Source of the DNA: Neostapfia colusana | Taxonomy: Eukaryota > Streptophyta > Magnoliopsida > Poales > Poaceae | Direction: 5' to 3' | Assembly: GCA_030760725.1 (NCBI GenBank) | Contig: JASWHV010000009.1 | Span: forward strand, 110,185,854 to 110,249,853 | Length of the DNA stretch: 64,000 bases | Shown: one piece after another, positions 48,560-59,327 of the stretch | Numbering within the stretch: position 1 is the first letter of the stretch | How the letters are laid out: every line of letters starts with the position of its first letter | The notes under the pieces: model-generated | Databases searched by the model: none | What the model was told of the DNA's origin: nothing | The model's input: only the letters and a program-made list of their open reading frames with translations | Position numbers and translations under genes: made by a program

Positions 48560-50059
48560 ATGTCTTCAGGATCAGATGACAACTCTTTTCACATTGACGA
48601 AGAAGTTCAACGTGAAAGAGTGAGGAGAGCTAAGGAGGGAGTGATGAAGAAGAGACATGACGTCAATGCTCACTCTCCACCCTCCGACGACAATCTTCCT
48701 AAGAAGAGAAAAGTCATTATCAAAAGGCCTCAAAGGAAAGATGCTGCTGAGGGCTCATCAGGGCCAAGAAGAGTTCTCAATAAAGGGAAGGGACTTGCTA
48801 GTGGCCCCATTGGGCCCTTGAAATTGAAAAATCCCGTTCATCGCAACAGGCAGCCTTCAAGTGAAGATTTCACTGGAAAAGGGAATGAGCTAGCTGATAA
48901 CTTCAGAAAGATTGAAGTGTATGGACGACCTAAACAATGTTCTGATCCTAGGTTCTGGAGCAACTTCCATGCAGACTACTACGAGCACGTGTACATGATG
49001 ATGAAGAATCCCGTAGTAGAGAGTCAATGGCTGAATGTTGACTATCTGAAGTCGAAGAAGTATCCCGCATTTCGTGAGATGGTGGAGGCCTTAGAGAGGC
49101 ACGGTCTGACGGACCTGCTATCCTTTGAGTATGACTGGAACAATGAAGTCATTACTCAGTTTTACTCCACTCTCTACTTTGCTCGGGATGATGGAGACAG
49201 TCTTACTTGGATGACTCATGGTTCAAGGTACAGTGTCACTTATGATGAATTTGCTAGGATTCTTCACCTCCAAAACACTTTGGATCATGAACTAGTCATT
49301 CATAATCTGAAACCCCTAGAGAAGGAGGAACTTCAATTTCTCTATGACACAAGGATGCCATATGTCCCTCCAACCATCCAATATCTAAAGCCCTTCTTTG
49401 TGGTTCTAAATAGAGTCTTGAGAAAGACGATAGCTCCGAAGGATGGAGATGCAGGAACTATACAAGGAACCTTGAGAACTCTCATGAAAGTCATTAGTGG
49501 GAGGAGACCATTCAATGTCTTTGAGTATATCTACAATGACATTGTGAACATCTCAATTACCCCCAATAGGTCCTGTGGATACGCACCGTATATCATGTAC
49601 ATGATTGAGAAGGTGTCAGGACTCGAGTTTGTCAAGGATGTCAAGCATACGGGGTTGAAGCCGCAAAAACCCATCGAGTACACTCTCCCTCCGGCTCCAT
49701 CTGCCCCGTCCTCTCCACCAGTGGAGAGGAGATCAAAGCAAGCTCATGATGACACTAGGTCTGCAGCTGCTCCTCCTGGCTCTCCACCTGCCCAAGAATC
49801 ATCTAGCGGCATCCTCAAGATGCTCTCCTCTATCTTTGCCTGCTGCCGTAAGATCGAAGACAGGCAACGCAAAGAAAAGCTTGCAAGGAAGAGACATCAA
49901 CAGTACGTCAATGCAAATATCAAGTCTATCTGTGCAAAGCTTGAGATTGAGCCTGTTGGATCACCGCCTGCCTCCGAGGACTCAGAGGAAGATCCTGCTC
50001 CCGTGGATGATGAAGATGAAGATCAGACTGAGACTGACGGAGGAGGCAGCGATGAGTGA
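48560..50059 (+). CDS. C ORF3: nuclear-type protein of unknown function, about 499 aa
   Basis: The ATG at 48560 is the first Met of a long frame ending at 50059. Residues 47-52 read PKKRKV, the classical monopartite nuclear-localisation motif, followed by a basic IIKRPQRK. A conserved core (about 120-260, with FWSNFHADYY and the YDWNNEVITQFY segment) resembles proteins annotated as putative plant transposon or Athila ORF1-like. The C-terminal third is Pro/Ser-rich, then basic, then ends in an Asp/Glu-rich tail. No signal peptide or transmembrane segment is visible, so it does not look like an envelope protein despite lying after pol. B carries a broken homologue in the same place. Function unknown. 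Confidence 0.82.
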   Translation: MSSGSDDNSFHIDEEVQRERVRRAKEGVMKKRHDVNAHSPPSDDNLPKKRKVIIKRPQRKDAAEGSSGPRRVLNKGKGLASGPIGPLKLKNPVHRNRQPSSEDFTGKGNELADNFRKIEVYGRPKQCSDPRFWSNFHADYYEHVYMMMKNPVVESQWLNVDYLKSKKYPAFREMVEALERHGLTDLLSFEYDWNNEVITQFYSTLYFARDDGDSLTWMTHGSRYSVTYDEFARILHLQNTLDHELVIHNLKPLEKEELQFLYDTRMPYVPPTIQYLKPFFVVLNRVLRKTIAPKDGDAGTIQGTLRTLMKVISGRRPFNVFEYIYNDIVNISITPNRSCGYAPYIMYMIEKVSGLEFVKDVKHTGLKPQKPIEYTLPPAPSAPSSPPVERRSKQAHDDTRSAAAPPGSPPAQESSSGILKMLSSIFACCRKIEDRQRKEKLARKRHQQYVNANIKSICAKLEIEPVGSPPASEDSEEDPAPVDDEDEDQTETDGGGSDE

Positions 50060-50467
50060 CTTCCCTCAATTTTTCTCTTTTTGGTGTCTTGATGCCAAAG
50101 GGGGAGAGATTGAGATGGAAGATTGAGATTAGACTTGGACTATTTTTCTATCTAGTATTAGTCATTAAGATTTTGTGTGATCAAGGACATGTACCTAATC
50201 TTGTAATGCACTATTTCTTTTCCTATGTGTGAAGTACTATGCTCTAATGCCCACTTACATGTTCACTACTGGTTGTCTTTAATTTAGCACATTTTGTTTA
50301 TCACACACCTGTGAGGCACCCCACCATAAGGTGTGTACATATGTGAGAAGTTTTTTTTTTGTGAATTCTTTATTGTTCTCATGTGTACGCACCTTATGAA
50401 AATTAACCTTTTATTCTCAATTGTGATATCTCAAATGGTTGTCATCAATCACCAAAAAGGGGGAGAT
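50060..50467 (+). other. C 3' noncoding region with two polypurine tracts
   Basis: An AAAGGGGGAGAGATTGAG tract lies at about 50097-50114, just after ORF3. The functional-position tract AAAAAGGGGGAGAT (about 50454-50467) directly precedes the 3' LTR. B has both tracts in the same places. Confidence 0.82.
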
Positions 50468-52087
50468 TGTAAGTGCATCTAGGATATCCCTTGTGGGTTT
50501 TGGCTAATTGATGACGAACATATGAGATCCTAATGAAACTATTAAGATGATTGCAGGATAAACAAAGTGAACTGACTCGGCACACACACAAAAAGGTGAA
50601 AAATAGAGTGGTGCCCGAAAAGGAAGAAGTTAGTGAAATTTAGAGAAGCAAAGTAGATATAAATATATAGGTGGTGTGTGAGAGAGACACATCCCAAGAG
50701 CTCATGACTTTGCGTAGGGGTAAGGGGTTTAAAAATCAACTAAAATTCACTGAAAACCGGACTAGTCCGTTCATGGACCGGACTAGTCCGTTTAACTTTC
50801 TGAAAGACGCAAACATAGTGCACCGGACTAGTCCGCCTTGTGAACCGGACTAGTCCGGTCAGGTCACTGGAACGCGGTTCTGCCCGACCCTACAAAAGCA
50901 TGCATATGTTGTCAGTGAAGATTTTGTATGAAGCCTTGGAGACGACGTACCCGGGGCTAGGGTGAGCTGAGGGGGGACAGCGTAAGTGAGCGAATGTGTG
51001 TAAGCCCGTTTGTCGGTCCGCCCAGAGAAATTAGCTCCCCCTTGATTCGGGTGATTATGGGCAGAATCCGACGCGAGCGTTTTAGCAGATCCTCCCAATC
51101 CGGTCATGTCTCTGTTGTCCTCCTTAGAGGACTACGGACTAGTCCATCCAGCAACAGGACTAGTCCGCTAAAGTTTCTGAAAACCCATCTCACATAGTAT
51201 CGGACAAGTCTGGTTTGTGGACCGGACTAGTCCGGTTAACCCACTGGAAGTAGGCCGGACAAGTCCGATCATATACCGGACTAGTCCGGTAGTAGGTTTA
51301 ACAACGGAAACTTTTTGGAAAAGCCTATAAAAAGAGGTCCTTCGGCTTTTCCCCAACAAGACACGACTCATACTGTCAAAACTTGAAACCCTAGCGCCGC
51401 CACCTGTCCCAAGAGCCCAAAAACACATCTCCCCACACATCTAAGGTGCAAAAAGGTGAAGATCAATAAAATACTTGGATTTGGGATTGGGAGATCGTCG
51501 TTCCTTCGTTGTGAGCTCTTGGGGTTTGATCTCTCTACACTCATATTCTGAATTGTAATCTTTTTGAGTGTATTTGATCAACTTCTCATTGTAATTCTTG
51601 TGGGAGCCCTCAACGTGTGAGGTAGCCCCATAAAAACGGTGATTACACTTGATAGTGAAGTCAAGTCGGCCTGTGTGGTGACTTGAAGAGGAAAAGGGTT
51701 GAGAACCCGGCTCTGTGTGAGCTTCCTCAACGAGGACGTAGATCTCTTGGTGAGATCGAACCTCGGTAAAAATTTGTGTCTTTTGTCTCTCATTTGGTTT
51801 ACATCTTGACACATTAGATTACTAGTTTGCTAGTCATCGTTTGAGTTCTTTACAAGTTTGCACGTGCATCCATACTATAAATTTAAGTTATAAAAACTGT
51901 TGTTCTTATTCCGCTGCTATAAGATAAAACTTGTGAGACACACTTAATCAACTCAAACAATTCAGCACACCGGACTAGTCCGCCCACACAACCGGACTAG
52001 TCCGGTCAGTCAAATTTCTAATAACTTTATTAAGTGTGCAGGAATTCTTTAAAGGCCTATTCACCCCCCTCTAGGCCACATTCTACA
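50468..52087 (+). repeat. C 3' LTR with a foreign 224-bp segment
   Basis: It starts TGTAAGTGCATC at 50468 and ends in CATTC followed by TACA; the exact end is between about 52080 and 52087. It matches the 5' LTR except that 32 bp (41094-41125 in the 5' copy) are replaced by 224 bp (50875-51098). TATA is at 51326-51333. A palindrome pair is kept near the end at about 51969 and 51991. Confidence 0.88.
50875..51098. other. 224-bp replacement segment of unknown origin in C 3' LTR
   Basis: The segment is absent from the 5' LTR and replaces one complete palindrome pair (sites 5 and 6 of the array). It is GC-rich and unlike the surrounding LTR. TTCTGCCC near its start (50878) and GGGCAGAA near its end (51059) form an 8-bp inverted repeat, but no terminal repeats or TSD are evident. 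It could be filler from break repair, an organelle-derived fragment or an unrecognised MITE. No gene is visible. Confidence 0.7.
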
Positions 52088-54305
52088 TATGAAGCATCAA
52101 AAGTTCTAAATATAAGTTGTTATTCATATGTGTTCACAATGTTAAATTTATCAACATTATTAAGTTTTCTAACTTGAGAAGATTTTCCCTTGACAAAGGA
52201 AATGCAATCCTTGTTATTCTTGTGGCTTCTAGTGTTTTGCTTTTCACCATTAGAATATCCAATGCCATATTTGACATTAGGAGGTCTTGTGACCGAGTAT
52301 GCACTACGTGCATACTTGATCTTCTCCTTATCAAATATGCCACTTTGAGAAGATTGCTTGTCCTTTGTCAAGTTTGGCTTTTTCTTCAAGTTAGTTTCAC
52401 TTTTGGCACAAGCACAAGTAATACTAGTTTCAGACTTTATGTGTTGAGAAGGTGAGCTAGTAGTTGATGAAGAGCCTTTTTGCTTGAGTGACTCAACTTG
52501 TACCTCAAGGATCTTGTTGACTTTGATGAAGTTAGCAAGTTCATCCTTGATGGTAGTGTTTGAGTCTTTTAACTTCAAGCAAGCTTCTTTGCTTGAAGCT
52601 AACTCAAGTTCTAGTGATTTATTTTGTTCCTTTTCAAGTTCAATAAGCTTTTCAATCTCAATATATTCCTCCTTTTGGAAGATGATCATATCTTCCTGGC
52701 GATTGACTAACTTCTCCATATCAACAAGCTTATCAATTAGAAATTTCATCTTAGCAGTTGCCTTTTTGTCTAAACCCCTAAGCATATATTCATTTTCATC
52801 ACTGCTATCATCCTCACTAGAATTATCACTATCACTAGTAAAAGAATGCGAGAAGGAAGATTTAGTTGTTACCTTTCGTTTACCTTCCTTTGCCATTAGA
52901 CAAGTGTTGTCGGTGTCCTTCCATGCGCCCATGGTTAGGAAGAGAGTGGATTTCTTGGTAGTCTTCTTTATGGCTATGGTGGCCATCTCCTCTCCTTCTT
53001 CGGATGAGGATTCATCATTGGAGTCCCACTCCTTCCCTAGATGCGCTTGACCATATTGCTTCTTCTTCTTGAACATTTTATTTGGTTGAGGCTTGTTGTC
53101 TTTTGTCTTCTTCTTGTTTTCATCATATGGACAATCTACTATGAAGTGATCGTATTCTCCACAGTTATACCACGCCTGTCTCATCTTGGGTCTTTGTTTG
53201 TCCCTTTGTCTTCCTTCATTTGAGCTGCTACCCTTTCTTCTTCTCATCATTTTCTTGAACTTCTTCATGAACAAGATCATGTCTTCTTCATCGATATCAC
53301 TACTTTCATCATCGTTGTCGTCTTCTGCATAAGCTTCTCGAGCTTCCTTTGATACGGGTTTACAAGTTGACTTCAAAGCAACTCCTTTCTTCTTTGCCGA
53401 GGTGAGATTGGCAATTTCCTTGACATGCTTGGCTTGCTTCTCCATCATTTCAAAGTTGATGATCTTGCCAAGAAATTTGTCTGGGGTCATTTTCCGATAC
53501 CTGGGGCTTTCTCTAATCATAGAGCAAAGAGTTACGTTGCGAGGCATGAATGCTCTGAGAATCAACTTCACAACCTCATGATCATTCCACTTTTTGCTGC
53601 CATAAGCTCGGACTTTGTTGATAAGATTCTTCAGTCGATTGTGCATATCTTGTGGTGATTCATCTCCTTCTATCGTGAATCTTCACAATTCACCTTCAAT
53701 CATTTCTATCTTGGCTTCACGTACATGACGGTCACCTTCATGTGCGGTTTGTAGTGTGTCCCATATCTCCTTGGCAATTTTGAGTCCGTCCACCTTGGTG
53801 AACTCGTCTCGGCTCAGTGATGATGTGATCAAAGCTGCAGCTTGAGCATTCCGATGAATGGCTTGTCCTTGGCTTGGGGTCAGCTCTTCATCATCATCCG
53901 GGATATCTATCCTTGTACACACTATGTGCCACAAACTTGGGTTAAAAGATATAAGGTGCATTTTCATGTTTTGTCTCCACATTGAATAATCATTGCCATC
54001 AAAGTAAGGTGCTTTCCCTAGAGGAATTGATAAGTAATGACTGTTATTAGAATTCAAACCTCATAATCAAAAGGATATCGGGAGTAGTCTGTGTGACTAC
54101 CCCCTTTCTTCTTCTTTTCATCATCGGTGTTCTTCTTCCCTTTTGGGGAAATTGCCTTCTTTCGTAGAAGGGCCTTGAGTTGGAGCACCTCCTCATCATC
54201 GTCCTCACTGTCTTGAATGATGTCGAGTAGCTTCTTTAGCTTTTGAGTCCTTTCATCATTACTCTTTTCGTCGTCGATCTTCTTGTGTACATCCTTGACG
54301 TCCAT
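52088..54305 (-). pseudogene. gag: B gag remnant
   Basis: Read on the minus strand from 54305, it matches C gag along its length. It has an acidic N-terminus (LQLKALLRKK region), then the capsid part (YFDGNDYSMWRQNMKMHL, about 54000), then YNRLK-like and coiled-coil segments (the LIELEKEQNKSLELEL stretch, about 52600). Frameshifts near 54056 and 53670 split it. The zinc knuckle reads WYNCGEYDHFIVDC, so the first Cys is missing. The end of gag is cut by element C and continues at 40685. Confidence 0.87.
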
Positions 54306-54343
54306 ATCATCTCTTCGAGCGGTGAGTATCTTTTGAAGAGTTT

Positions 54344-54356
54344 GGCTCTAATACCA
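54344..54356 (-). other. Primer binding site of B (mutated)
   Basis: On the minus strand it reads TGGTATTAGAGCC, one C-to-T change from the consensus TGGTATCAGAGCC, two nucleotides after the LTR end. Confidence 0.85.
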
Positions 54357-54358
54357 AT

Positions 54359-55663
54359 TCAATGTAGCCTAAAGGGGAGTGAATAGGCTTTTCGACGCTT
54401 TGTTGATCCCTGAAACACTTAGTAGATTTATCAAAAACAGGGAAATCAAACTAGTCCGGTAGAGTGCGGACTAGTCCGTTTTCTACACAGAGAAAAATCG
54501 GACTAGTCTGGTATTGTGCGGACTAGTTTGGTATGCGTGGACTAGGATATCAAAATTGATCAATATTCTCACGTCTAGTACTTTATGCAGCAGAAATTAA
54601 TTTGATACTTAGATGTATTGCAGAGTGAAACAATGAATGACAGAGATCAAATTTTGTTTCAATGCTTCAATGTAAATTGCACAAGATTAATTAAACACTA
54701 GAATATGATGAACAATGAATGAACGAGAGTAAGAGACAAGTGTTTATCCCGAGGTTCGATTCCACGAAGGAAATCTACGTCCCCGTTGAGGAGTCCACTG
54801 AGGACCGGGTCTTCACCAACCCTACCCTTGTTGAATCGCCACGAAGGCCGATTCTTTTCCACTAATCACAAAGGGCAAATAAATCATTCAAGGGGTCTTC
54901 TCACAAGTTGAGGGCTCCCCAAGAATTACAGTGAATTAACACAGCCAAACACACTCAAAAGATGAAAAATTAACGAACAAAAGTGTGCGAGAGATCAAAA
55001 TAAAGAGCTCAAGATGTGTAGAACAAGTCTCTCCTTTGATCAATTGCTAATCCCCAAAGATTTGATTCTTTTTGGGTTAGAATGTGTGGAGAGATGTGAA
55101 TTTTGGGCTCTTGGGAGGTGTGACGGTGCAGGGGGTTGAAGTCTTATGTTGGTATGGCCGTACACCTCCTTTTATAGTAGAGTTTCCAATGGTTACGTTA
55201 GGGTTTGCGATGTCCGGACTAGTCCGTGGTTGACTCTGGACTAGTTCGGTGTGCGGTGTGTAAAAAACCCTAAGTGTTGTGAGATACCGGACTAGTCCGT
55301 TTTTTATCCAGAGACAAAATCGGACTGTCCAGCTGATATCGGACTAGTCCGTTTTCTGGTCAGAAAGAAAATTGGACTAGTCCGGTTGATATCGGACTAG
55401 TCCGCACATGCTGAATTTGTGCAGTTAGTGTGATATCTTCCACTTGAGCTCTTGGGGTGTGTTTCTCCAACACACTCTATACTAAGTGATCTAATCTTTC
55501 CAGCTCTTGAGCTCTTATCAATTTGGATCCTCCTTCTCCTTTCTTTTTGCGCTTTCTTCCTAATTTCTTTGAGAACCTACGCTCATCTCAATAATTTTTT
55601 AGGGTCTCATTTGTTTGTCATAAATCAACCAAAACCCACAAGGGATACCTAGATGCACTTTCA
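54359..55663 (-). repeat. B 5' LTR
   Basis: It is 1305 bp and matches 19333-24999 minus H. It starts (minus strand) TGAAAGTGCATCTAGG at 55663; its inner end is TTGA where the left LTR has TTCA. It carries decayed copies of the palindrome pairs and a minus-strand TATA near 55170. TSD GTTAC follows at 55664-55668. Confidence 0.9.
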
Positions 55664-55668
55664 GTTAC

Positions 55669-58126
55669 ACCACCCAACGGCCTCTTTCAACCCATATCCA
55701 TGTTTCTCTAATCATGGAGAAGTCCAAGCTGCTCTTGACCGTGAGCACGGCTGTCATGACAGTTTGGTTCTTTGCAGAGATTGTACCACTTTACCCACAA
55801 GTAGTGATTTCATCCCCTGTTGCCAGGTGGACTAAGAACCTCCCTGATATCCATGGTTGCAAGCCACATTACACACTTCCTTTGGTGTGCGATCAGGAGA
55901 TCACTACATGGCCTTTACAAAGGGTCTACCGGCAAGTATAGGCCCACTAGGTTTCACCGCTGCAGTTCCTGGGAGTAAACCCTCCCCTGCAGAAGCCACC
56001 TCTTGAGACTTGCAGTTCCCAGGGAAGTCAAAAATGGAATCCCATTCCCCGCACGATCCAAACACTCATACTATACCGACAAACTCCTAATTAATTGGCC
56101 AAGCTGCCCCATCTTAGTCTTGTGGTGGCACTGTAAAGCCGGGTTAACTGTTCCATGAACTGGTCCTTAGAATCTAAGACAGACACCATCACTAACCCGA
56201 GTCTCGTGCACGAAGCACCATCCAAAACAACCAGCCTATTTAGATTCCTAACACCATGACACAAACTTGTGTCTTTCATATAATCCACAAGACTAACCAC
56301 ATCTATGTTCCATTCATTCTCTAAGTACTAAGCATGGCTAAGCACATAAAATGATAACCCACAAATCTTAACTAAATCCCTCCAAGGTTTAACAAGGAAT
56401 GATAAAGGAATAAAACTAGGGAAACATCCTAAATTAGGTTTCATATTGATGACATCATGCAAACACCCTAACTAATCATCCTAGAATAGGGACAAAGTGG
56501 TCAAGGAACACTTGCCTTTGAATGGATGTTCGTTCACTTCAAAATATTGCTCTTGAAGATTAGGATGTAGTTCTTGTGATGGTTCTACCATGAATATGCA
56601 CGCAAAACAATACAAGACATGCCATAAGAAACTTATCAACACATTTTAATCATATATATGCTTACTTTTATACATATATTATTTATTTCTATTTGTTCAC
56701 TACATCTACTTATGGCTTCATATTATTCTCACATGTGTTTTGGAGTGGAAATAAGCATAAACTTGACATATATATATATTTTAATTTATTTTTGCTATGG
56801 CAAAACATTCATTTTCTAATCTGTAGTGATTTTTAATAATTTTTGGAGTGTATATATGCGTATATACTAATTATATAATCAATTGAGACCTAAAAATTAT
56901 TTTTAAAATATTAATATAACTATTTCTGAGGTGTATATTGTTTTTATTTTATTTTCAGAATTTATCTAGGCATTTTAGTTAATTTCTGAAATATATATTG
57001 CTGTTATATGTATTTTAGAATTAATTCATAATGAAAAATACATTTTCAGTCCTAAAATATAGTTATTATTAATTTCAGAAACTATATATGTGTTAAAATG
57101 TTAGAGTAGAATATTTTAATGCAGTTTATAATTTTCCAGAACTTAATTTCACTAATTTTGACTATTTACAGAATAACTAATAATTCTATAAACTATTCTG
57201 GGCTAGATTACAACAACTATAATTTATCCATGGTTCAAATTGAAATTTTATAGCCATTTTCCTAATTTACAGAGATAATAGGGGCTATTTGGCTATTTTA
57301 CAGTGATTTTCTAATTTATATAAAGCCTTGGGTTGATTCTGTAAAGCACAGGGTATGTTTTCTAGTTATTTAAATCTCCAGGGGCCTAACCGTGAAATTC
57401 TCAATGGATATAACTGTTTTAAACGTGGGCGGTTGATCTCCAGTCGGATGGCTCTGATTTAATGAATTGAAGGGGTACGTTTTATTCTAATCTTAGTCGT
57501 ATACTTCGGATCCGAGGGCTCAAAAGCGGTGGCGGTGGCCGAAAAAACTCTATTTCTTCCCACACTCCACCATTTCTCGATTTTCTTGCACCAAATGGGA
57601 GAGGAGGCTGTGGGGAACATACCTAGAGCAATCTTTGGGACCCAAGATGGCCGGAAAGGTGTCGGCGACGGCGAGCAGTGGAGAATTTCGGCGAACTTCA
57701 TCGAGAGGGTTCTCCAAGCGCTGATCTTCAAAGATTTTTGTCGGGAATTCCTCCTTGCGGCCTTGTGACGGCGTAGAGGATGTTAGAAACGAAGATCAAC
57801 GTGTGTTTTTTAGAGTTGAGAGTGGGCAGTTTTCTCACCGGGAGGGAATTGAGAGCAGTTTTTGTGAGGGAAAAGGGTCGGTTTCAGGTTGGTTTTATAG
57901 AGGAGGAGTGGGCGAGGGTTTCTGGTATGCCGTTTGGAGAAGAGGCGCGAAGAAACGGGCGGATCCGATTGGTTTTCATCACATGTGATAATAGGAGAAA
58001 GAGAGAGGAGAGAAAATTGCGGCAGTTGCTTTGGAGAAGAAGCAACTGACGTATGGGGTTGCTTGGCAGTGAGGGAAGAGAGGGAGAAAATGTTTGATCG
58101 ATATGATGAAAATTTTGGGTGTTACA
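55669..58126 (-). repeat. LTR of I, right piece
   Basis: This is 2458 bp between B's TSD and the LTR start TGTAACACCC (minus strand, 58126). Bases 56600-57450 are very AT-rich, and 57480-58100 are GC-richer with G/A-rich runs. Reading frames here are short and unsupported. Confidence 0.75.
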
Positions 58127-58145
58127 ATTCTAGCCCCTTAAAAGA
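58127..58145 (-). other. Polypurine tract of I
   Basis: On the minus strand CTTTTAAGGGGCTAGAAT directly precedes the LTR start TGTAACACC. The sequence upstream (GAGGATGAGATTTC) is typical of the gypsy polypurine region. Confidence 0.7.
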
Positions 58146-58553
58146 AATCTCATCCTCAAGATTTGGATTCTCAAAGAAAATAGATTAGGAAATTTGTGAT
58201 TTAAGTTCGTCTTCTTCTGCCTGCTAACTAATGTGAACAACCATGTTTAATTCATCTTATAAGTATATATGTACTCTCTTACTTGCATATTATTATGCAT
58301 ATATCCTTATTAGTTCAACCCAAAAGATATAAAAGATTTAATATATTATTTGATAATCATGTTTGAAGAAAACATAACATCTATATGCATCAAGAGTTAT
58401 GTATATATATACTAACGCAGTTGTGAACATAAGCAAATGGCCTTCACAACTCACGTCGCACACCATCAAACCTTAGCAACAATTTCACACTAAGTATTAC
58501 ATAACATACACATATGTACTACACGAGTTATTATATATGTAAGGACACCTATC

Positions 58554-59264
58554 CTAGTTATCCCCTGGGACTTGGGCATTCTCCTGAGGGTCCTCCTCAT
58601 CGCCATCAGGAGAACTAGCCATTGACTCAGCTGTAGTGGCCTCAGGTGGTGGTGAGGCACGAGGGCGTTTCACTGCCCTATGGTCTGGAGAGTCAAGAGT
58701 CCAAGTGTCTCCATCTGAAACATAGAGATCACTCACTTCTCCATCCCTCATCCTCATCAACCCACGCATTATGGCCTCCGTCTTCTTCAGGAGGTCCCGT
58801 ACATCTTGAAGCTCCTGCTGGCAGTTTTGTAGCCTGGTGCTGAGGCTAACTCCTTCCTTGAGGCTCACGTCCATCTGTACGATGTTGCACCCCTCTCTGA
58901 TTGGTTCATAGTTGAACACTGCATTTCGACTTTGTCTCTGTGGGGTGTACATGTACTGAGTCCCCTCAAGGTGTCCACGGTTGATGTAGCTCTAGCACGT
59001 GACTGTCTCCCAAGTAGCATCCTTCTCAGCCTCTGCCATGGTGGATCTCCATGTTGGTGAGTTGTGGATCTTAAGCAGCTTGTTCTCATGGTAGATCCTC
59101 ACCTCCGACCTCCATTCCTCGCGTTCCGCACGAGAAACTTGGGTGGTGTCGTAGTACACCACTAGCTTGCCGGTGTACCCAGCACAGTGAAGGAGGTGTC
59201 TAAGGCACTCCACCATGTCCTCCGTGGACTCCCCATGAGTTTGGTATGTGGCAGGGTTGTCCAC
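58554..59264 (-). pseudogene. ORF at the 3' end of I, one in-frame stop, unrecognised
   Basis: Two open stretches in one frame (59264-58992 and 58952-58554) are separated by a TAG at about 58992, so the ancestral protein probably read through. The N-terminal part is mixed charged (YTGKLVVYYDTTQVSRAERE). The middle has a coiled-coil-like segment (LQNCQQELQDVRDLLKKTEA). The C-terminus is acidic with Pro/Ser. No RT, integrase or other pol motif is seen. It lies between pol (deleted) and the 3' LTR. The start is uncertain because homologous coding may begin further right, where I is truncated. Confidence 0.55.
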
Positions 59265-59327
59265 ATCCTCAAGGGTACGTGCAGCCAGCTGGTGTCGAGG
59301 AACCCGTCCTCCGGGGGACTTACGGGC

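Larger units (their letters stand above)
40686..52087 (+). mobile_element. Element C: young full-length SIRE-type Ty1/copia element with ORF3
   Basis: C has LTRs at 40686-42112 and 50468-52087, starting TGTAAGTGCATC. It has a PBS, open gag, open pol, a spacer, open ORF3 and a polypurine tract. Outside one replaced segment the LTRs differ by only about 15 positions by eye (roughly 1%), making C the most recent insertion here. It lies in B near the gag-pol junction in opposite orientation. No matching 5-bp TSD is seen (ATAAG on the left; TACAT, ACATA or TATGA on the right, depending on the exact end). Gag has a mutated zinc knuckle, so competence is uncertain. Confidence 0.9.

Noticed and set aside
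48560..50059. ORF3 of C as an envelope-like gene
   Set aside because: Position after pol fits, but there is no signal peptide or transmembrane segment, and the PKKRKV motif and acidic tail point to the nucleus instead.
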